From: Raphanus sativus
Lineage: Eukaryota; Streptophyta; Magnoliopsida; Brassicales; Brassicaceae
Direction: 5' to 3'
Assembly (NCBI RefSeq): GCF_000801105.2
Contig: NC_079516.1
Span: 5,146,001 to 5,210,000, forward strand
DNA: 64,000 nucleotides
Shown one piece after another: positions 1 to 12,464 of this stretch. Made by a program: the position numbers and the translations under genes. The stretch's first letter is position 1. Every line of letters begins with the position of its first letter. Under the pieces are notes generated by a model. It ran no database searches. It worked only from the letters and a program-made list of their open reading frames with translations, and had not been told where the DNA came from.

Positions 1-53
1 AATCTTTTATTCTACTGAATCTCTCAGATTTTTAATAACAATCTTCTTTTGTT

Positions 54-1075
54 ATGGGATCTGGATGGTTGGTCCGTTCTCTCGTCTGTTTCAAAGCAAC
101 AAAACATACAAAATCAAACCAAGGCAACGTTAGTAAATCTCTGTTTTCAGTCCTGCATACTAGTTACTTTAATATGTATGTTCTTTTCAGGTACATTCTG
201 AAACATTAAACCGTGTCAAACCGGTCGAATCAAGCTCAGCTTCCACTACTCTTACCATAGAGATCGCTGCTATTCGCATTCAAAAGGCTTTTAGAGCATA
301 CAAGGTTTGTCATTTTCACAATTTTGAAACTTGGTTTACAGCTCCAATATTTAGCTTTTCTTGGGAATAATCTTCAGGCGAGGAAAAGACTTTGCAGCTT
401 GAAGAGTGCAAGGAGATTTAACGCATTGATCCAAGGCCATACAGTGACGAACCAAACTTCGATTGCACTCAACGTGATGCATTCTTGGTGCGATATACAG
501 AGTCAGATCAGAGAACGGCGTATGTATATGGTGACACAAGGTAGGCTCCAGAACAAAAGGTTGGAGAATCGGTTGAAGCTGGAGATCAAGCTTCATGAGA
601 TAGAAGTTGAATGGTGTGGAGGGTCTGACACAATGGAGGAGATTCTCGCGAGGATACAACAGAAAGAAGAAGCTACAGTGAAGCGTGAACGAGCGATGGC
701 TTACGCTTTTTCACACCAGGTCAATGAATACTGAGACTTACTCCATTAATTGGTTTGTGTTCTAGATACCTTGTGTCTCAAGTAACTTTCTGGTTTTTGT
801 TTTTGTAGTGGAGAGCTAATGCTACACAGTATTTAGGTCAAGCTTCGTTTAACCTTGACAAAGAAAACTGGGGATGGAGTTGGAAAGAACGGTGGATAGC
901 AGCTAGACCTTGGGAGATTAGGGCTCAATACCAAGTCACTAAACCGATAAAACCAGCTAAAAAACCGGAGAAATCATCACCACCCAATCTGATCATCAAA
1001 AAGAAAACATCCACTAAACCGGGTTTGCCAAACATCAAGGAAGCTGCAAAATCCAGAAAACCCATTTCCGGATGA
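54..1075 (+). CDS. IQD10: IQ67-domain (IQD) calmodulin-binding protein, IQD10-like
   Basis: Four exons join in phase 0: 54-128, 191-304, 378-719 and 809-1075, giving about 265 aa. All introns have GT-AG ends. The start ATG (MGSGWLVRSL) is the first in the window and is followed by an open exon. An IQ motif (AAIRIQKAFRAYKARKRL) is split by the exon 2/3 junction, the position typical of IQD genes. The rest of the IQ67 region follows (SLKSARRFNALIQGH). A Trp-rich block (NWGWSWKERWIAARPWE) and a basic, Ser/Pro-rich tail end the protein. IQD proteins bind calmodulin and act as microtubule or membrane scaffolds. The IQD10 name is inferred from the next two genes being the Arabidopsis neighbours of IQD10. 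Only 53 bp of upstream sequence is visible, so promoter and 5'UTR lie outside the window. Confidence 0.88.
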
Positions 1076-1805
1076 ATTTGATTATGATTTTTGAAAAAAA
1101 ATTGTTTATGTTTACGTTTAAGCATTATCTTGCTTGATTTCTCAATGGTTTGTTTTATATAAATTGGTCGTTATTTGTAATTACACACACGCGCGCGCTC
1201 TTTTACAACAATCCTGTTAAGGGTCACGGAATCGTCTGATAAATGAATCGGTTTGGGCTTTAGCTAATTGGGCTTTAGTTTATTGGCATTACACACAGTA
1301 CGAAAGCGGCGACATTAATATTTTACATAGGGATATAAAAAAATTCTAGAAATATATCGTTCAGGTCTTCGTCTTTTTCGTCTCTCTGTTCTGCCTGTAG
1401 CTGGTCGTGCATCTAACCTGCTGTTGTATCTTTTCATCTTCCCATAGTTAAGGTAATTCCCCCCCCCCTTTCGATTATGGATCTCCTTATTGAATAATAA
1501 GTTCATATTCTTTCCATAAGGATTGATCTTCGTCTTTGCTGCAACTTCTTATGATTCAAGATTTCTGAAATTTTTTTACCTCCTACGTTGTGATCTATGT
1601 TTTTTTTCGGTAAATCTTCCATTGAAAACGATCTTTCTTTTTTTTTTAAAATACCCAGGAAAACAAAATTTCGATAATTTTCTACTTTCAGGACCGATCT
1701 AGTTCCACTTTAGTTAGGTTTTGTAATAAAACCTAAACTGATTGACTTTTTTTTTTCCTTAATGTTTTCTCTGATTCGCAGATCTTTGCCAACAAAAATA
1801 AAGAA

Positions 1806-2510
1806 ATGAACAAAACTACAAGGATCGATATCCCCTCTTCCTCTTCTCCATCTTTAGCTTCCGCAGACGGAGAGCTCCACGAAGACGACATCTTCGCAAT
1901 CGACATAACTCACGCGCCTCGTCCTTCTCCAACGCGACAACAACAACAACAACATCCACAAGCTCGTCAACTTCAAAGAAGCAAAAGCAGTTTAAAAAAC
2001 GTGGAAGCTTCTGGCATCCTCGCTGCTCTCCCCGAGCCATCTGGAAACAGTTACCTCAACCACGTGTTTCACCACAAACCCGCCTCTGTTCTCTCCACTT
2101 CGGTCTCCTCCACAGCATCTTCATCCTCTTCCTCCGGCGGCGGCGGCGGTGGTGGTGCTCGAACCATCCCCGCTGCTGCTCCTAAACCGCCTCAAGAACG
2201 GCTTCCGTTCACCTCTTCTTTTATAAACGGAGGGAAGTTTCCTCAGTCAGCTCCCGTTCAAGTACCGTCGGCGATGATGAATCGTCATAAGAAGGAGTTC
2301 AAGCTGACTGATGTGGTGGATGATGATGAGGAGGAGGATGAAGAAGAAGATGGGGAGAGGCTTCCGCCTCACGAGATTGTAGCGAGGTCTTTGGCTCAGT
2401 CTTCTTTGCTGTCTTGCTCTGTGCTTGAAGGAGCTGGAAGAACTCTTAAAGGGAGGGATCTTCGGCAGGTGAGGAATGCTGTTTTCAGAAGAACTGGTTT
2501 CATTGATTGA
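1806..2510 (+). CDS. S40-like senescence-regulator family protein (DUF584)
   Basis: Single coding exon, 234 aa. The N-terminal part is Ser-rich with a DDIFAID motif and a poly-Gln stretch. Conserved blocks follow: SGILAALPEPSGNSYLNHVF in the middle, then VPSAMMNRHKK and an acidic Asp/Glu run. The C-terminus reads GAGRTLKGRDLRQVRNAVFR then TGF, which is diagnostic of the DUF584/S40 family. These are small nuclear plant proteins linked to leaf senescence and stress; the biochemical role is not settled. A 5'UTR intron is likely, with donor GT at 1453 and acceptor AG at 1780-1781. It includes a run of ten C starting near 1459. Arabidopsis has a member of this family (At3g15040, from memory) between IQD10 and TCP4, matching this order. 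Confidence 0.88.
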   Translation: MNKTTRIDIPSSSSPSLASADGELHEDDIFAIDITHAPRPSPTRQQQQQHPQARQLQRSKSSLKNVEASGILAALPEPSGNSYLNHVFHHKPASVLSTSVSSTASSSSSSGGGGGGGARTIPAAAPKPPQERLPFTSSFINGGKFPQSAPVQVPSAMMNRHKKEFKLTDVVDDDEEEDEEEDGERLPPHEIVARSLAQSSLLSCSVLEGAGRTLKGRDLRQVRNAVFRRTGFID

Positions 2511-3367
2511 GTTTTCTCCTTTTTAAAAAAAAAAATTCTTTGATTTGTTGTCCCCGATTGAATCGGTTTTATTTGGTTACAGAAACGTTCCAGTGTATCG
2601 TTCATATGTGTTGTCTACATTACACGATTTATTGTTACTTCATATCAATCAGATTGATGTGATTGGTTGCTTCATGCTTCACATGTTTGAGTTTCAAATT
2701 TATTCAATTTATAATGACGGCTTTGGGAAGTACTTTGTACATTGGTGTACCTAATCGAAATTGACTAATCTTTATGAGTCGCCATAGCCTTCTCTGAGAA
2801 TAAAAGTGATCACCTTTTGTGTTGTCAGTGTGGGTGAATCTTTACTCGTTTCAAATTCTTAAATATGCAACTATATTTATGTGAAAGTAGACAAGTGAAG
2901 AGAGGTTAAAAAGCTATGACTTTTTTTTCACTTGGATCTTTTGATTTAAAAGGAAGACATTGAGATCTTACTATAGAGAGGGGACCATTCTTTAACGTGG
3001 CAGCTCTTGTACAATATTGGTTCCATCTTCAACATTCCTCTCAAGCCCATTAGATATTTTCAGGTTTAGTGAGACACATATTACTTGGTCATGGCAGATA
3101 GACTGTACTGGATATGTGCTTTTGAGTAATGAAACCTTCATAGAAAGGTAAAGATTTGGCCTTTCTATCATTCGGTAGAACGTACTTCACCTTCTCATTT
3201 GATGTGTTTATTAAATCACATTGAAAAGGTGTTTGCTTTTTTTTTTCTTTTTCTTAAAGGTAAACTAAATATATGCTAATAGTTCTCCTCTATTAAATGA
3301 TGGTAAAATAAAAACATCGGAGACCATGCATTTAAGTTTAACCCCCAAGTATCACTTTGACTAACTT

Positions 3368-3631
3368 GCTAGACCCAGAGCCGGGCTTGACAATTTTTGG
3401 CCTAGAAGCCAACAAATTTTTTTTGGCCCGTGATTTAGTAAAACATAAAAAATATTAGAAATTACATCCAAGCTGTTCGAACCCAAGACCTCGCAATATA
3501 CTATACTTATGTTTTACCAACAGAACTAATGAGAAACATTGTTAACAATTGGCCCCTAAATTAAATATCACTTGTCGGCCCCGAAGCCAATGCTTCACCT
3601 GCTTGGTATCAGGCACGGCTCTGGCTAGACC
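3368..3631. mobile_element. hAT-type MITE (248 bp) with perfect 8-bp target-site duplication
   Basis: The element runs 3376-3623. Its left end reads CAGAGCCGGGCTTGA and its right end is the inverse of CAGAGCCGTGCCTGA, so the 15-bp terminal repeats differ at two positions. It is flanked on both sides by GCTAGACC (3368-3375 and 3624-3631). An 8-bp duplication with CAGAG-type ends is the hAT signature. No coding capacity is seen, so it is non-autonomous. It lies in the 3' intergenic space shared by the convergent S40-like and TCP4 genes. Confidence 0.88.
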
Positions 3632-4652
3632 CAATATTATTTGTCAAAAGATGATTGATAGAGAAGATTTGAGTAGTTTCTGATGAACTTCTACATTTAG
3701 ACAAACATGGTGGCTCTCTATTACCTGTCTCATGTCCCCATTCTTTTACTAATCATAGAAGACAACATCACATTCATGTTTGGTGGATCTCTCCTACCAC
3801 CACTAAAGTAGGTCAGAGAGAACAATTAATGACATCAGTTAGACATGAAACTCTTTTTTATTGTTGTGAAGAAAGTTTTCACTTCTAATTTAAGGGAAGT
3901 GGCTAAATCCCCCTGATGTTCCAGATGAAGCAACCATTCAAATCTTACTGTTCATGAAAAATGACTTAACTTTTTATCATTAGGGCCAGGGGATTTGAGT
4001 GAAATATACGAAGAATCAACATAGGCTCATATGTTGTTAACAAGGATTTAGCTTGAACAGAGCATTTAAGTTTATCTTGTTTAAGGATTTTCCAAACAGT
4101 TTCTTAGCAGAGGACAGCAGCGTAAATCCACATATGAGAATGAAGAGAAATATTATTAGAGCTTACACATAACAAGAAGAGAGAACTGCATCTGGCTATT
4201 GCAGTAACAAGAGGATGCTGATGATGATACAACACACAACAAAAAAAAAAGTTTTTCAGACACAACAAAACAGAAGAAAACTTGGGATCTAACCATAATT
4301 GAGCTACAGAACCTTGTCTAACTGGTGAAAAAGATGAAAATTACAACTGTCAAGGCGAGGACATTGGAAGAAGAAGAACCTGAAATTATGGACCACATTT
4401 GTTTGGTCTTCTTCTAGTCTCTAATCCTTTCCACAACTTTTTTTTTGAGAGCCACTGAATACAAACCGAGAGAACGCCTTCACTGTTCCGAAAAATCTAA
4501 AGCCAAAGCTTTCATTGTGAATGTGAACTTGACAACCCCTGCAAAATGTTTTTTTTATAAGTTGAACGAACAAGAACTCCAAAAGTACTGTAATTAATGT
4601 ATAAAGGACAGAACTTGGGATAACCTGGAATAAGAGGACATTGGTTCGATTG

Positions 4653-5741
4653 TTAACAGTGGCGAGAAACAGAGGAAGCAGAGGACGGTTTGTTGGTGAG
4701 ACCGTCCTGCTGTTCCTCCTCTTGACCCTGAAACCGTGCTGGTACGAGAAAACCGGAAGATAATTCGCCTGAGGCGAATACCGGCGGAGGAATATGGTGG
4801 TGGTTGAGATCGTCGGTGGAGATGGAATGAAGGTGGTGAGGATCAAACCAAGCACGGATCATAGGAGTGTAACTGGACTGAAGGGGACCCCTCTGAGAAT
4901 AAAACTGACTTTGGCCGAGTACTTGCTGAAACGACGTCGTGGAAGGATGATGAGGTGGAGCAAAGTACTGACACCCTCCTCCTCCGTTTACTGTATCGGT
5001 TGCTCCGCTCACCACTCTCTGAATTGACTGTTGCTCCCAACCACCCGTCGACGTGTCGTACCCAAACGGATTGCTCTGCCCGTAGAACAGAACAGGCTCG
5101 GAAGCAGAGCTGTGGTGGTGGTGGAGGAGCGACGGCGGACCCTCCGAGAACGAGTGCAGCGAGAGGCGGAGATCCTGATTCCGAGGAGCTTCCGGTGAAG
5201 AGCCGACCACCGGGAAAAACGACTTCATCGTGTCAGCGATCGAATCTGAATCCATCGACGGCGGGAGATAACTCGACTCGTCACCGAACTGAAGCTGTTG
5301 CGGCGGTGGCGGCGGCGGCGGCGACGGAGAGATTTTGGTTTTGGCGGCGGTTCTTCTGAGTTTAGCATTTGCGGCGGCGGCGTTAGCATCGGCGGGATCC
5401 CACGGAGGAAGCTGAGCGAGCTCGTCGATGGAAGTTCTTGCCTTTCTGATGAGCCAATCGACGGCTTTGCTCGGTCTGTCGACGCCGAGACGGTCTTGGA
5501 CGTCGTAAAACTGAATCGCCGTGTGAGCAGATAGCCTCACGCGCCGGTCACGTGGCCCTTTGGCAGTGCAGACTTTGCTGTGACGGTCTTTCCTTCCCGT
5601 CTGACACCGCACAATGTGTCCTCCTTGAACCTCCACTATCTCCCCGCAGCCTCCGTTCGCCGCCTGTGACGTAGCGCGGTGTCTCATTGGAGGTGGTTGA
5701 GGGTGGAGGAAGTGGTGAGCTTCGCGGTGGTCGTCTGCCAT
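4653..5741 (-). CDS. TCP4: Class II (CIN-type) TCP transcription factor, TCP4-like
   Basis: Single exon, 362 aa from the [11 protein letters not shown] start. The TCP domain is at about residues 47-113: basic region [20 protein letters not shown], helix [15 protein letters not shown], helix [12 protein letters not shown]. It is followed by [11 protein letters not shown]. The miR319 target site is in the reading frame and encodes RGPLQSS. The C-terminal half is His/Gln/Ser-rich and ends in a conserved block ([13 protein letters not shown]). TCP4 is a DNA-binding factor that arrests leaf cell proliferation and promotes differentiation, including jasmonate synthesis genes. An in-frame upstream ATG at 5840 is present, but the family start is at 5741. 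The basic region has one extra residue ([10 protein letters not shown] against IVRSTGRKD as I recall it). A 3'UTR intron is plausible between about 4625 and 4541. Confidence 0.93.
   Translation of the reverse strand: MADDHREAHHFLHPQPPPMRHRATSQAANGGCGEIVEVQGGHIVRCQTGRKDRHSKVCTAKGPRDRRVRLSAHTAIQFYDVQDRLGVDRPSKAVDWLIRKARTSIDELAQLPPWDPADANAAAANAKLRRTAAKTKISPSPPPPPPPQQLQFGDESSYLPPSMDSDSIADTMKSFFPVVGSSPEAPRNQDLRLSLHSFSEGPPSLLHHHHSSASEPVLFYGQSNPFGYDTSTGGWEQQSIQRVVSGATDTVNGGGGCQYFAPPHHPSTTSFQQVLGQSQFYSQRGPLQSSYTPMIRAWFDPHHLHSISTDDLNHHHIPPPVFASGELSSGFLVPARFQGQEEEQQDGLTNKPSSASSVSRHC
4872..4893 (-). promoter_or_regulatory. miR319 target site inside TCP4 coding sequence
   Basis: On the minus strand this reads AGGGGTCCCCTTCAGTCCAG in its core, the recognised complement of miR319. 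Established knowledge: miR319 cleaves TCP2, 3, 4, 10 and 24 mRNAs at this site. The site falls near codons 283-290, the usual place in CIN-type TCP genes, so post-transcriptional control is probably retained. Confidence 0.9.
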
Positions 5742-5899
5742 TGGTTGAGCATATTGAGGAAAGCTCTCAGCGTGTTTGTTCGTCGAGGATAGAGATAGCT
5801 TAAAGCCTAAGAAGAAAGATGATTTTATCAAAAGCTGCAAACTAGCCCCACGTCTGAATTAATCTCTGCCTCGTTTAAATTCTATGTACTTCCTAGAGA

Positions 5900-8860
5900 A
5901 AAGCAAGAAGCAGCAAACAGATGAAGCAAGAGAGATGTGTAAATTGACCAATCAAGAAAAAGTAAATAAAAAGAAGTGTGCGTGTCTTGTTGTGACGCTG
6001 GTAATGACGCAATTGCTAAGATGACGGTGCCCGTTTTTCTCTCATTACTTTTCTTTCTTTTGGGGGTAGTAATCAAGGTTTAGCTGTTTTCTAAATTTTT
6101 TCATGTCTTGTTTTGAGAACAACCAAAAATCTGTTTAAGATAAAACATACTAACTCTAAGCTTTTCGATTTTAATATGAATTATCACATAACAATATTAA
6201 GACAATATATACATAAGGGAAAAAACTAATATCATGTCCATTCAATATAATAGCAATTTTAAAAGAAATGTAAAACATATCATGTTCATCATAATTGGGT
6301 TTGATTGATAATCTTGTACACCTGCAAAGTATATCACTTCAGTACTTACTAATCATAAAACAAAAGTGGCATAAAAAACTTTAAACTAGTTCAGTTTTTG
6401 CATCCTCCCATTTATCATTTACAGTTTTAACTACTGTTGCCCTGGGTTACTAACGGGGGATTCATTATGTAGAGTTTAAGTTTCTGGACAAAAATGACTT
6501 TAGTTTTCCTGTTTCGGGATTCTATAAATGAATCAATACCATAATATGTTACAAAGAAAAAAATCAACCCTAATAAAACCTATGGTTTTGGCTGTGTCAA
6601 GGTTCAGTTCAACCTTTCATTTCGTGCATCTTTGGTTTCTTATTCGTAAAATTGGGACTAGATCACACATAAGATACAATATAAAACAACTAAACTAAAA
6701 AAAACTAAACTAAAGACCTTTTGGCGTCCTCGTATTAACCTATACTATACGCTTAGAATACTTCTATGGATATTTTTTTCTCGTATTGGATTCCATAAAC
6801 TCTTGTTGCTTCACTTACAACTAGAAAATTATATAAAAGGAGATCCCCTTATCTTGTCCTGAAATACAGCACTACCTTCCTACTTAGACTTGTCGAAGTA
6901 GTTGTAAACGTATCATGAACTAAAACACAAATTCTATATATAAGGTATTCTGAATCATGAGGATAAATTTTTAAATATAATTATAAAATAATACTGTAGG
7001 AGAGTAGAAGACAATCTAAGCTTCAACGGAGATATTTCAAATCTCGAAAATAATTTGTGGGACTCCGTAATGCTTCTTGAAACCCAACCATTTAACTAAA
7101 CTTAAACTCACACGACTAATTCACATGGACTTGCAACTGTGGTTAAAATATGTTTAACACATAAAAGATATCTCCAAAATAATTGGTTATAAATCGAATA
7201 CCAACGAAACCTTACTATTGTTCACACAATTTTATAAGATTTTAAACATGAAAACAGGTACGGTAAGCTAACATAGTTTTCAATAAGTTATGTTTTAAAA
7301 GCAGAAATAAAAACTTGACGCAACGTATCATATCATCTTGTTAAATTATAGTAGTGTTTTAGTTGGAAGAAAAGAAGTTGTACATAAATTATCTGTAGAC
7401 TATAAACTATTGCGTCTAGATACATAAATAATAACTACAGTAAAACACACCTACGTTAATGGAATATCAGTACTGAAAGTGAGTGACATATTAGCATTAT
7501 AACCTAATACGACGAACAGATTAAAAAAATTGCTCAAACAAACAAATAGTGATATACTTAACATTAAATAGGGTATTTAGTACAAAAAGGGCGAATATAT
7601 GCCATCATCACACGGTTGCATATTTACTTAATTAAACCAAAGGAGCTTTCCACTTGGAACTACAATCACAAATCGCAACACAACAAAATAGAATGATTAT
7701 GAATATAGAGTTTTATGTGAAATTCAACTATATATCAAGTAAAATAAAGACAATAGTTTTTTTCTAATTACGTCAAATTGATCTTTTACAGAATTCGATA
7801 GAGTAAGGTATGCACCTGCCTCATCAAATATTTTTTTCTAGCATATGACCAACTAGGTAAGTAGCACGGATCCATTTTTCGCACAGCATACAACTCTTCT
7901 TCCCACAACATAACAATTTCTGTTTTATGTAATTATTGATAAGATTTATTTTTAATATACTTCACTTGTAAATTAGTAGAGCACTTGGTGTAGCTTTTGC
8001 TTATTATTTATTATTCAGAGTGTTTGGTGACTTTAAGTACTAATTTGAAGTTCGGTAGACGTCTAAAGGTACACGTCTAACTTGTTTTACTTTGAAGTTC
8101 GAACAGTAATTGAACAAAAAAAATACAGTATAAGGAGTGAACATGAAAAATAATGCAAAACAACTCATCTGAAAGAGAAAGACACACGTGACCTCGAATT
8201 TGGCACGTAAAATATGACATTGCTGCTAAAGCATGATCAGGTGGCGACAGATGACAAATGGCTTCATTGAAATTTAACAAATACACTTCACCTACAATTT
8301 ACCCTTTGAGTTTATCAAACGAATCGAATCACTGGGCATGTTCGTGTTTTCTTGGTCGCATCTTATAGATAATACTATGATAGTACCATTCGGTTGTAAA
8401 ATCATTTGTCTCCATGCTTCCTTTTTTCTCTTTGGTCAAAGTTTCCTTTATTCTCAAGAGCATAATTTTTTTTTCGTTGGCTTTGAATTACATGCTCTTC
8501 TTCTGCCCATTCGCTATCATAAACTCTTCGTATTTTCTTTATGTTTATCCTCTAACATTACTTCAATTACTATAATCAAGATCGTTCTAGAGACCACGTT
8601 ATACACACTAGTTATAGTTCAATGAAACTAACACACTTAAAAATCTTGTGAAGCAAACAAATCTTTAGAAAAAACTCAATAGATATGTTCCTTAAATCGT
8701 ACAAGATCTATTTACAGTTTCTTTTATACATTTTATTTTAAACATGTTGATTCCAAAAATAAACTAACCGTGATAAAATGTCAGTGTTTGATGTTGAGAA
8801 TGTCGGGAATGGGTTTGGACAACAGATATATTTAGAGTTGATTAGATTACTGTCGCCACT
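5900..8860. other. AT-rich intergenic DNA, no gene recognised
   Basis: The sequence upstream of TCP4 is long, AT-rich and broken by stops in all frames. The short ORFs here have no recognisable motif and no convincing splice partners. It presumably includes the TCP4 promoter. In Arabidopsis, mitochondrial MDH2 and UBA2c follow TCP4 (from memory); I see no trace of either here. Confidence 0.6.
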
Positions 8861-9492
8861 ATCTGGGTGGCCTTTTTTTTAATACAAAAGATATGCAGAC
8901 AAAATAAACTGAAACTTGGAGAGCAAAGAACATGTGATAAATATCTTTATATTAGTTCAAACTTACGCAGAACTTTTGAAGAGTGTCTGAAAACCATAGC
9001 AAACTGCAGAAGTGAAAAAAAAAAAATTGATGCCTTAGGATTATTCAAAAAGCAAATACTGCGTCCAAATACTTCATGAACTTCACCTATGCGATTCAGG
9101 CCTTCTTGACAACCTTGGAAAATGATGGTGCAGCTGTTCCTATAGTTGGTGATTCCTCACGATCATTACCATCAACATCAACCTTAGTAGGCCCATGCTA
9201 TGTTCCAGGCATCTCCATCATCATCATTGCCTTCCTGTAAAAACACGTATCATTATTTCATACTACGTAGAAAACAGAATGGAATGTAAAATGAAACTAA
9301 CAATGGCAAAAAAGTCAGGTAGTGACAGACGGTCACCTTCGCTGAGAATGCTGAGAGATAGTGAATATTTGATGGTCAACCCAAGTACGTAACGAACCAT
9401 ATAGCGTCTAGGAATGCAGGTTTTGACTTTTGAAACTTTAAGACAAACATGTGAAAAAAAAAAAAATATAAAAGATGGAAAGGCATTAGAGT

Positions 9493-9858
9493 TCATACCT
9501 GAAGATGCATGATTAGTGGCATTCCCTTACTCTGCCTCTTGGTTCTCCAAAGCTCATATATTGTTTTCATTGCTTCCAAGGATCTAGCTCCGGCCATCAG
9601 TTCTTGAATTTCGATTAAGGTAAAGTGATCAAGTTGCTTTACGTACGAAGCCTTCTCAAACATGTTCTCAGTGATCTCATAAGAAGCACTATTCTCAGCA
9701 ACCAGAACACGATCATGAATTCTCGCAAGGAACTGCTCATCATCGCTGTTCATTTCATACAAAACACGTGAAGGATTCAATGGCATCTCAACATCAGTTT
9801 CAGTCTGCCGGTAATATTTAGAAGAACTGCAAATAAACTCAGTTTCTGAAATCAACAA
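9493..9858 (-). pseudogene. Enhancer-of-polycomb-like gene fragment
   Basis: A single open stretch reads YYRQTETDVEMPLNPSRVLY, then DSDDEQFLARI, then a block with FEKASYVKQLDHFTLIEIQE, and ends in YELWRTKRQSKGMPLIMHLQ. This order matches the core domain of the plant Enhancer-of-polycomb-like family, chromatin proteins of NuA4-type acetyltransferase complexes. Full-length members are far larger. I could not join this stretch to convincing upstream or downstream exons, although splice-like sites exist at both ends and partly open exon-like sequence lies near 9060-9240. It looks like a partial gene copy or an old retained fragment. A heavily split functional gene cannot be excluded. Confidence 0.55.
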
Positions 9859-10129
9859 ACGGAATTGAAACTATGTGAAATAAATATTTTGACGGAAAAA
9901 AAACAGAATTTTCTTTAGATTTTATGCATGAATTTGTTTTAAAATAAGATGATCATGAGTTTGAAGAAAGAAACGACCTTAGCGTTAAGGAGGAACATAT
10001 CACACACATCAACTCGCCAGCACCTTTAAAGTTTCTGGCTTCCCAGAATCTGTGCAGCCGAACATCCACCGTGGAAGAACAACGACCAAATCAGAGATCA
10101 AGATAGACGAGGTAGCCATTATACTAAAA

Positions 10130-11680
10130 ATATATAATTTCTCTTGATTTAGGGATCAGATGATGCTAAGGGGATGAAGCTGTACCTTTTTATAGGTGAG
10201 AATTCTCACCGCCTCGAAGAAGGTTAAGATTCATTGAGTGCAAGATCGTGATTGTAGTGGACATGAAGATTCATTGAATCAACGCGACTTGTAACTGTTT
10301 GGAGGTGAAGAAGCGAAACGACATGAACAGATACTTACTTGTAGATTATGAAGAAGCCGTCATTGTTGGTAGACTGAATCAGATCTTCAGAAGCGACGAA
10401 CCCTAAAATTCGGAATCAGGAAAAAGATGTAAGGGAAACATGCCTAACATTTTGATTTAGCTTTATTATTAATCTAGGTAGCATTTTGATTGGCTATTGG
10501 GGGTTGAGGTGAATTTAAAAATTCACTCTGATAGGTAAACTCAAGTTTTGTTCCTTATCTCTTTCTTATTAATCAAGGAGCATTTTTTAAGATTAAACTT
10601 AAATGTGTAAGTTATTTACATGAGTGCCATGCTGACGTGGCGGCTCACTTTCACCTCAATTATGTAATCACCCTTAATTCACTAGAAAAATTACACTCAA
10701 ATGATATTGTGGTAATACTCGATTTTTTTCATATACATTATAGTTCACAAAGAGACATTGGAGATTTCGTGTTTAAGGAAAGTCTTCATTGTCAAAATTA
10801 ATGATGGTTGCCATATATATATGACGTTATAAAAGACAATATATAATAAGGAAAGATGTAGTATAACTATCATAATATATTGCCATATATAATGTTACCA
10901 AATCAAAGATCATTGTCATATATAATATTACGAAATTATGTAGTATAATGTTTTTTTTTGTAAACTATGTAGTATAATGTTGCCATATATAATATTGTTT
11001 TTTTTTAATGAAAGATGTATCAGAAGCCATTTTTATAAAGATGAACACAAATATTGTAATTCGAATTTTAATATAAATATTGTAATTTTTAAATAGTATG
11101 ACACACAATTAAATGTTCACATATACATTATTTGTATTAAAGTTTGACAAAACAGTCTACATCAGAGAGCAAGTGAACACAAAATAAAAATAATAATTTT
11201 TAACTTTTTATACCTTAACTTTTAAATATGAACACAAAAAAATAGCAACATAGACAAGTGTTTGCACCCCATACCTTAACTTTTTATATTTAGACTTTGA
11301 ATTAAATATTAATCAAATTGATCAAATGTTTAAAAACTATACACAACGTTAATGAATCTTGTATAGTAATATTAACGAAAGGTCCGTTTTTATATATCTA
11401 CGAAAGGTCCGTTTTTATATGACGAAAGTATATTCTTTCTCTTCTATAAGCAAAATGAAAGAATATACTCTTAGTCCGTATCATTTGGAGATCAATTTTT
11501 TTAAAAGTTATATCTTAAGTTTTTATAAATTAAAAAGAATCCTGCTTAGATATTATTTAATTAGAATGTCAATTTGGTTTACGTGGCACCATAAGAATCA
11601 ATAGAAAAATTAATAAGTCCAAAATCTAATTGTTAGAAAAACATATATTAGTCCAAACATAAATGTTTACGATATGATAA
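10130..11680. other. AT-rich intergenic DNA
   Basis: No coding region is supported. A short duplicated phrase (ACGAAAGGTCCGTTTTTATAT) appears twice near 11380-11420. The stretch is otherwise low-complexity A/T sequence with scattered repeat debris. Confidence 0.5.
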
Positions 11681-11681
11681 A

Positions 11682-12464
11682 CTTAACACCAGTGTTGTTA
11701 AACCCGGACCGGAGACCGAACCAGAAATATTTTGGATCATGGGTCAATGTGGTTCGACCTAGTTCGATTTCGACCGGGTTGATGTATTAAACTGAATTTA
11801 ATAATATTTTGTATATAATATGCATATTTTAGAAAATAGCAAACTGAAATGTAATAACAAAAATAAAAAATTTAATAGTTCAAATCTAAATCAATAGGAA
11901 AAACACATTTAAAGTTTACTCTCCAGATCACTATAAATTTTTATCACTTTTAAAAAAAATTATACACATTAGTACAACGTTGCGACGGTTGTTGATTTTC
12001 ATTATGACAGTTATTGATTTTCTGTGTTTGAATTGGTGGAAATCAAATTTATTGATCATTCTCTTCAATTGCTTAGTACATCGCAAAAGTTTTGTAAAGA
12101 CATAAAAATACAAAAGTATAAAATACGTTCTGAATTGCAGTTTTGCAGAGCCGTCACAGACTTAAAAAGAATAAAAACGTCAAAAATGGTAATACCTTGT
12201 GAATTACAGTTTGTCAAAAACTCTATTTTTATTTTATTTTTAAAACTAATTATTTTATTAATATTTTTTTTTTCTCTACGAACCAGGGTTTTGCCGGTTC
12301 GTTGGGTCGTCGGTTCCCGGATTTTTAACGGTTCAATATGGATTTTTATCCGGTTCAATTTTAGTTGGGTTTTAACATTAACCCAACCCGGCTTGATGTC
12401 CGGTTCACGGTTGAACCCGGTCCGACCGCCGGTTCGGTCCGGGTTTAACAACACTGCTTAATAC
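11682..12464. mobile_element. hAT-type non-autonomous element, 767 bp, 22-bp terminal inverted repeats
   Basis: The element spans 11690-12456. The left end CAGTGTTGTTAAACCCGGAC and the following CG are repeated exactly in inverse at the right end. Flanks are CTTAACAC (11682-11689) and CTTAATAC (12457-12464), an 8-bp target duplication with one mismatch. The CAGTG...CACTG termini and 8-bp duplication indicate hAT. ORFs on both strands near the right end are products of the GC-rich terminal sequence and resemble no transposase. Confidence 0.82.

Noticed and set aside
5741..5840. N-terminal extension of TCP4 from the in-frame upstream ATG
   Set aside because: The extension is unlike TCP4 homologues, while the ATG at 5741 gives the conserved family start.
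10430..10690. Possible MITE with GGGTTGAGGTGAA-like ends
   Set aside because: The ends match only partly in inverse orientation and no target duplication is present.
12024..12461. ORFs of 129 and 145 aa on opposite strands
   Set aside because: They cover the terminal repeat of the hAT element and adjacent AT-rich DNA, and have no transposase-like motif.
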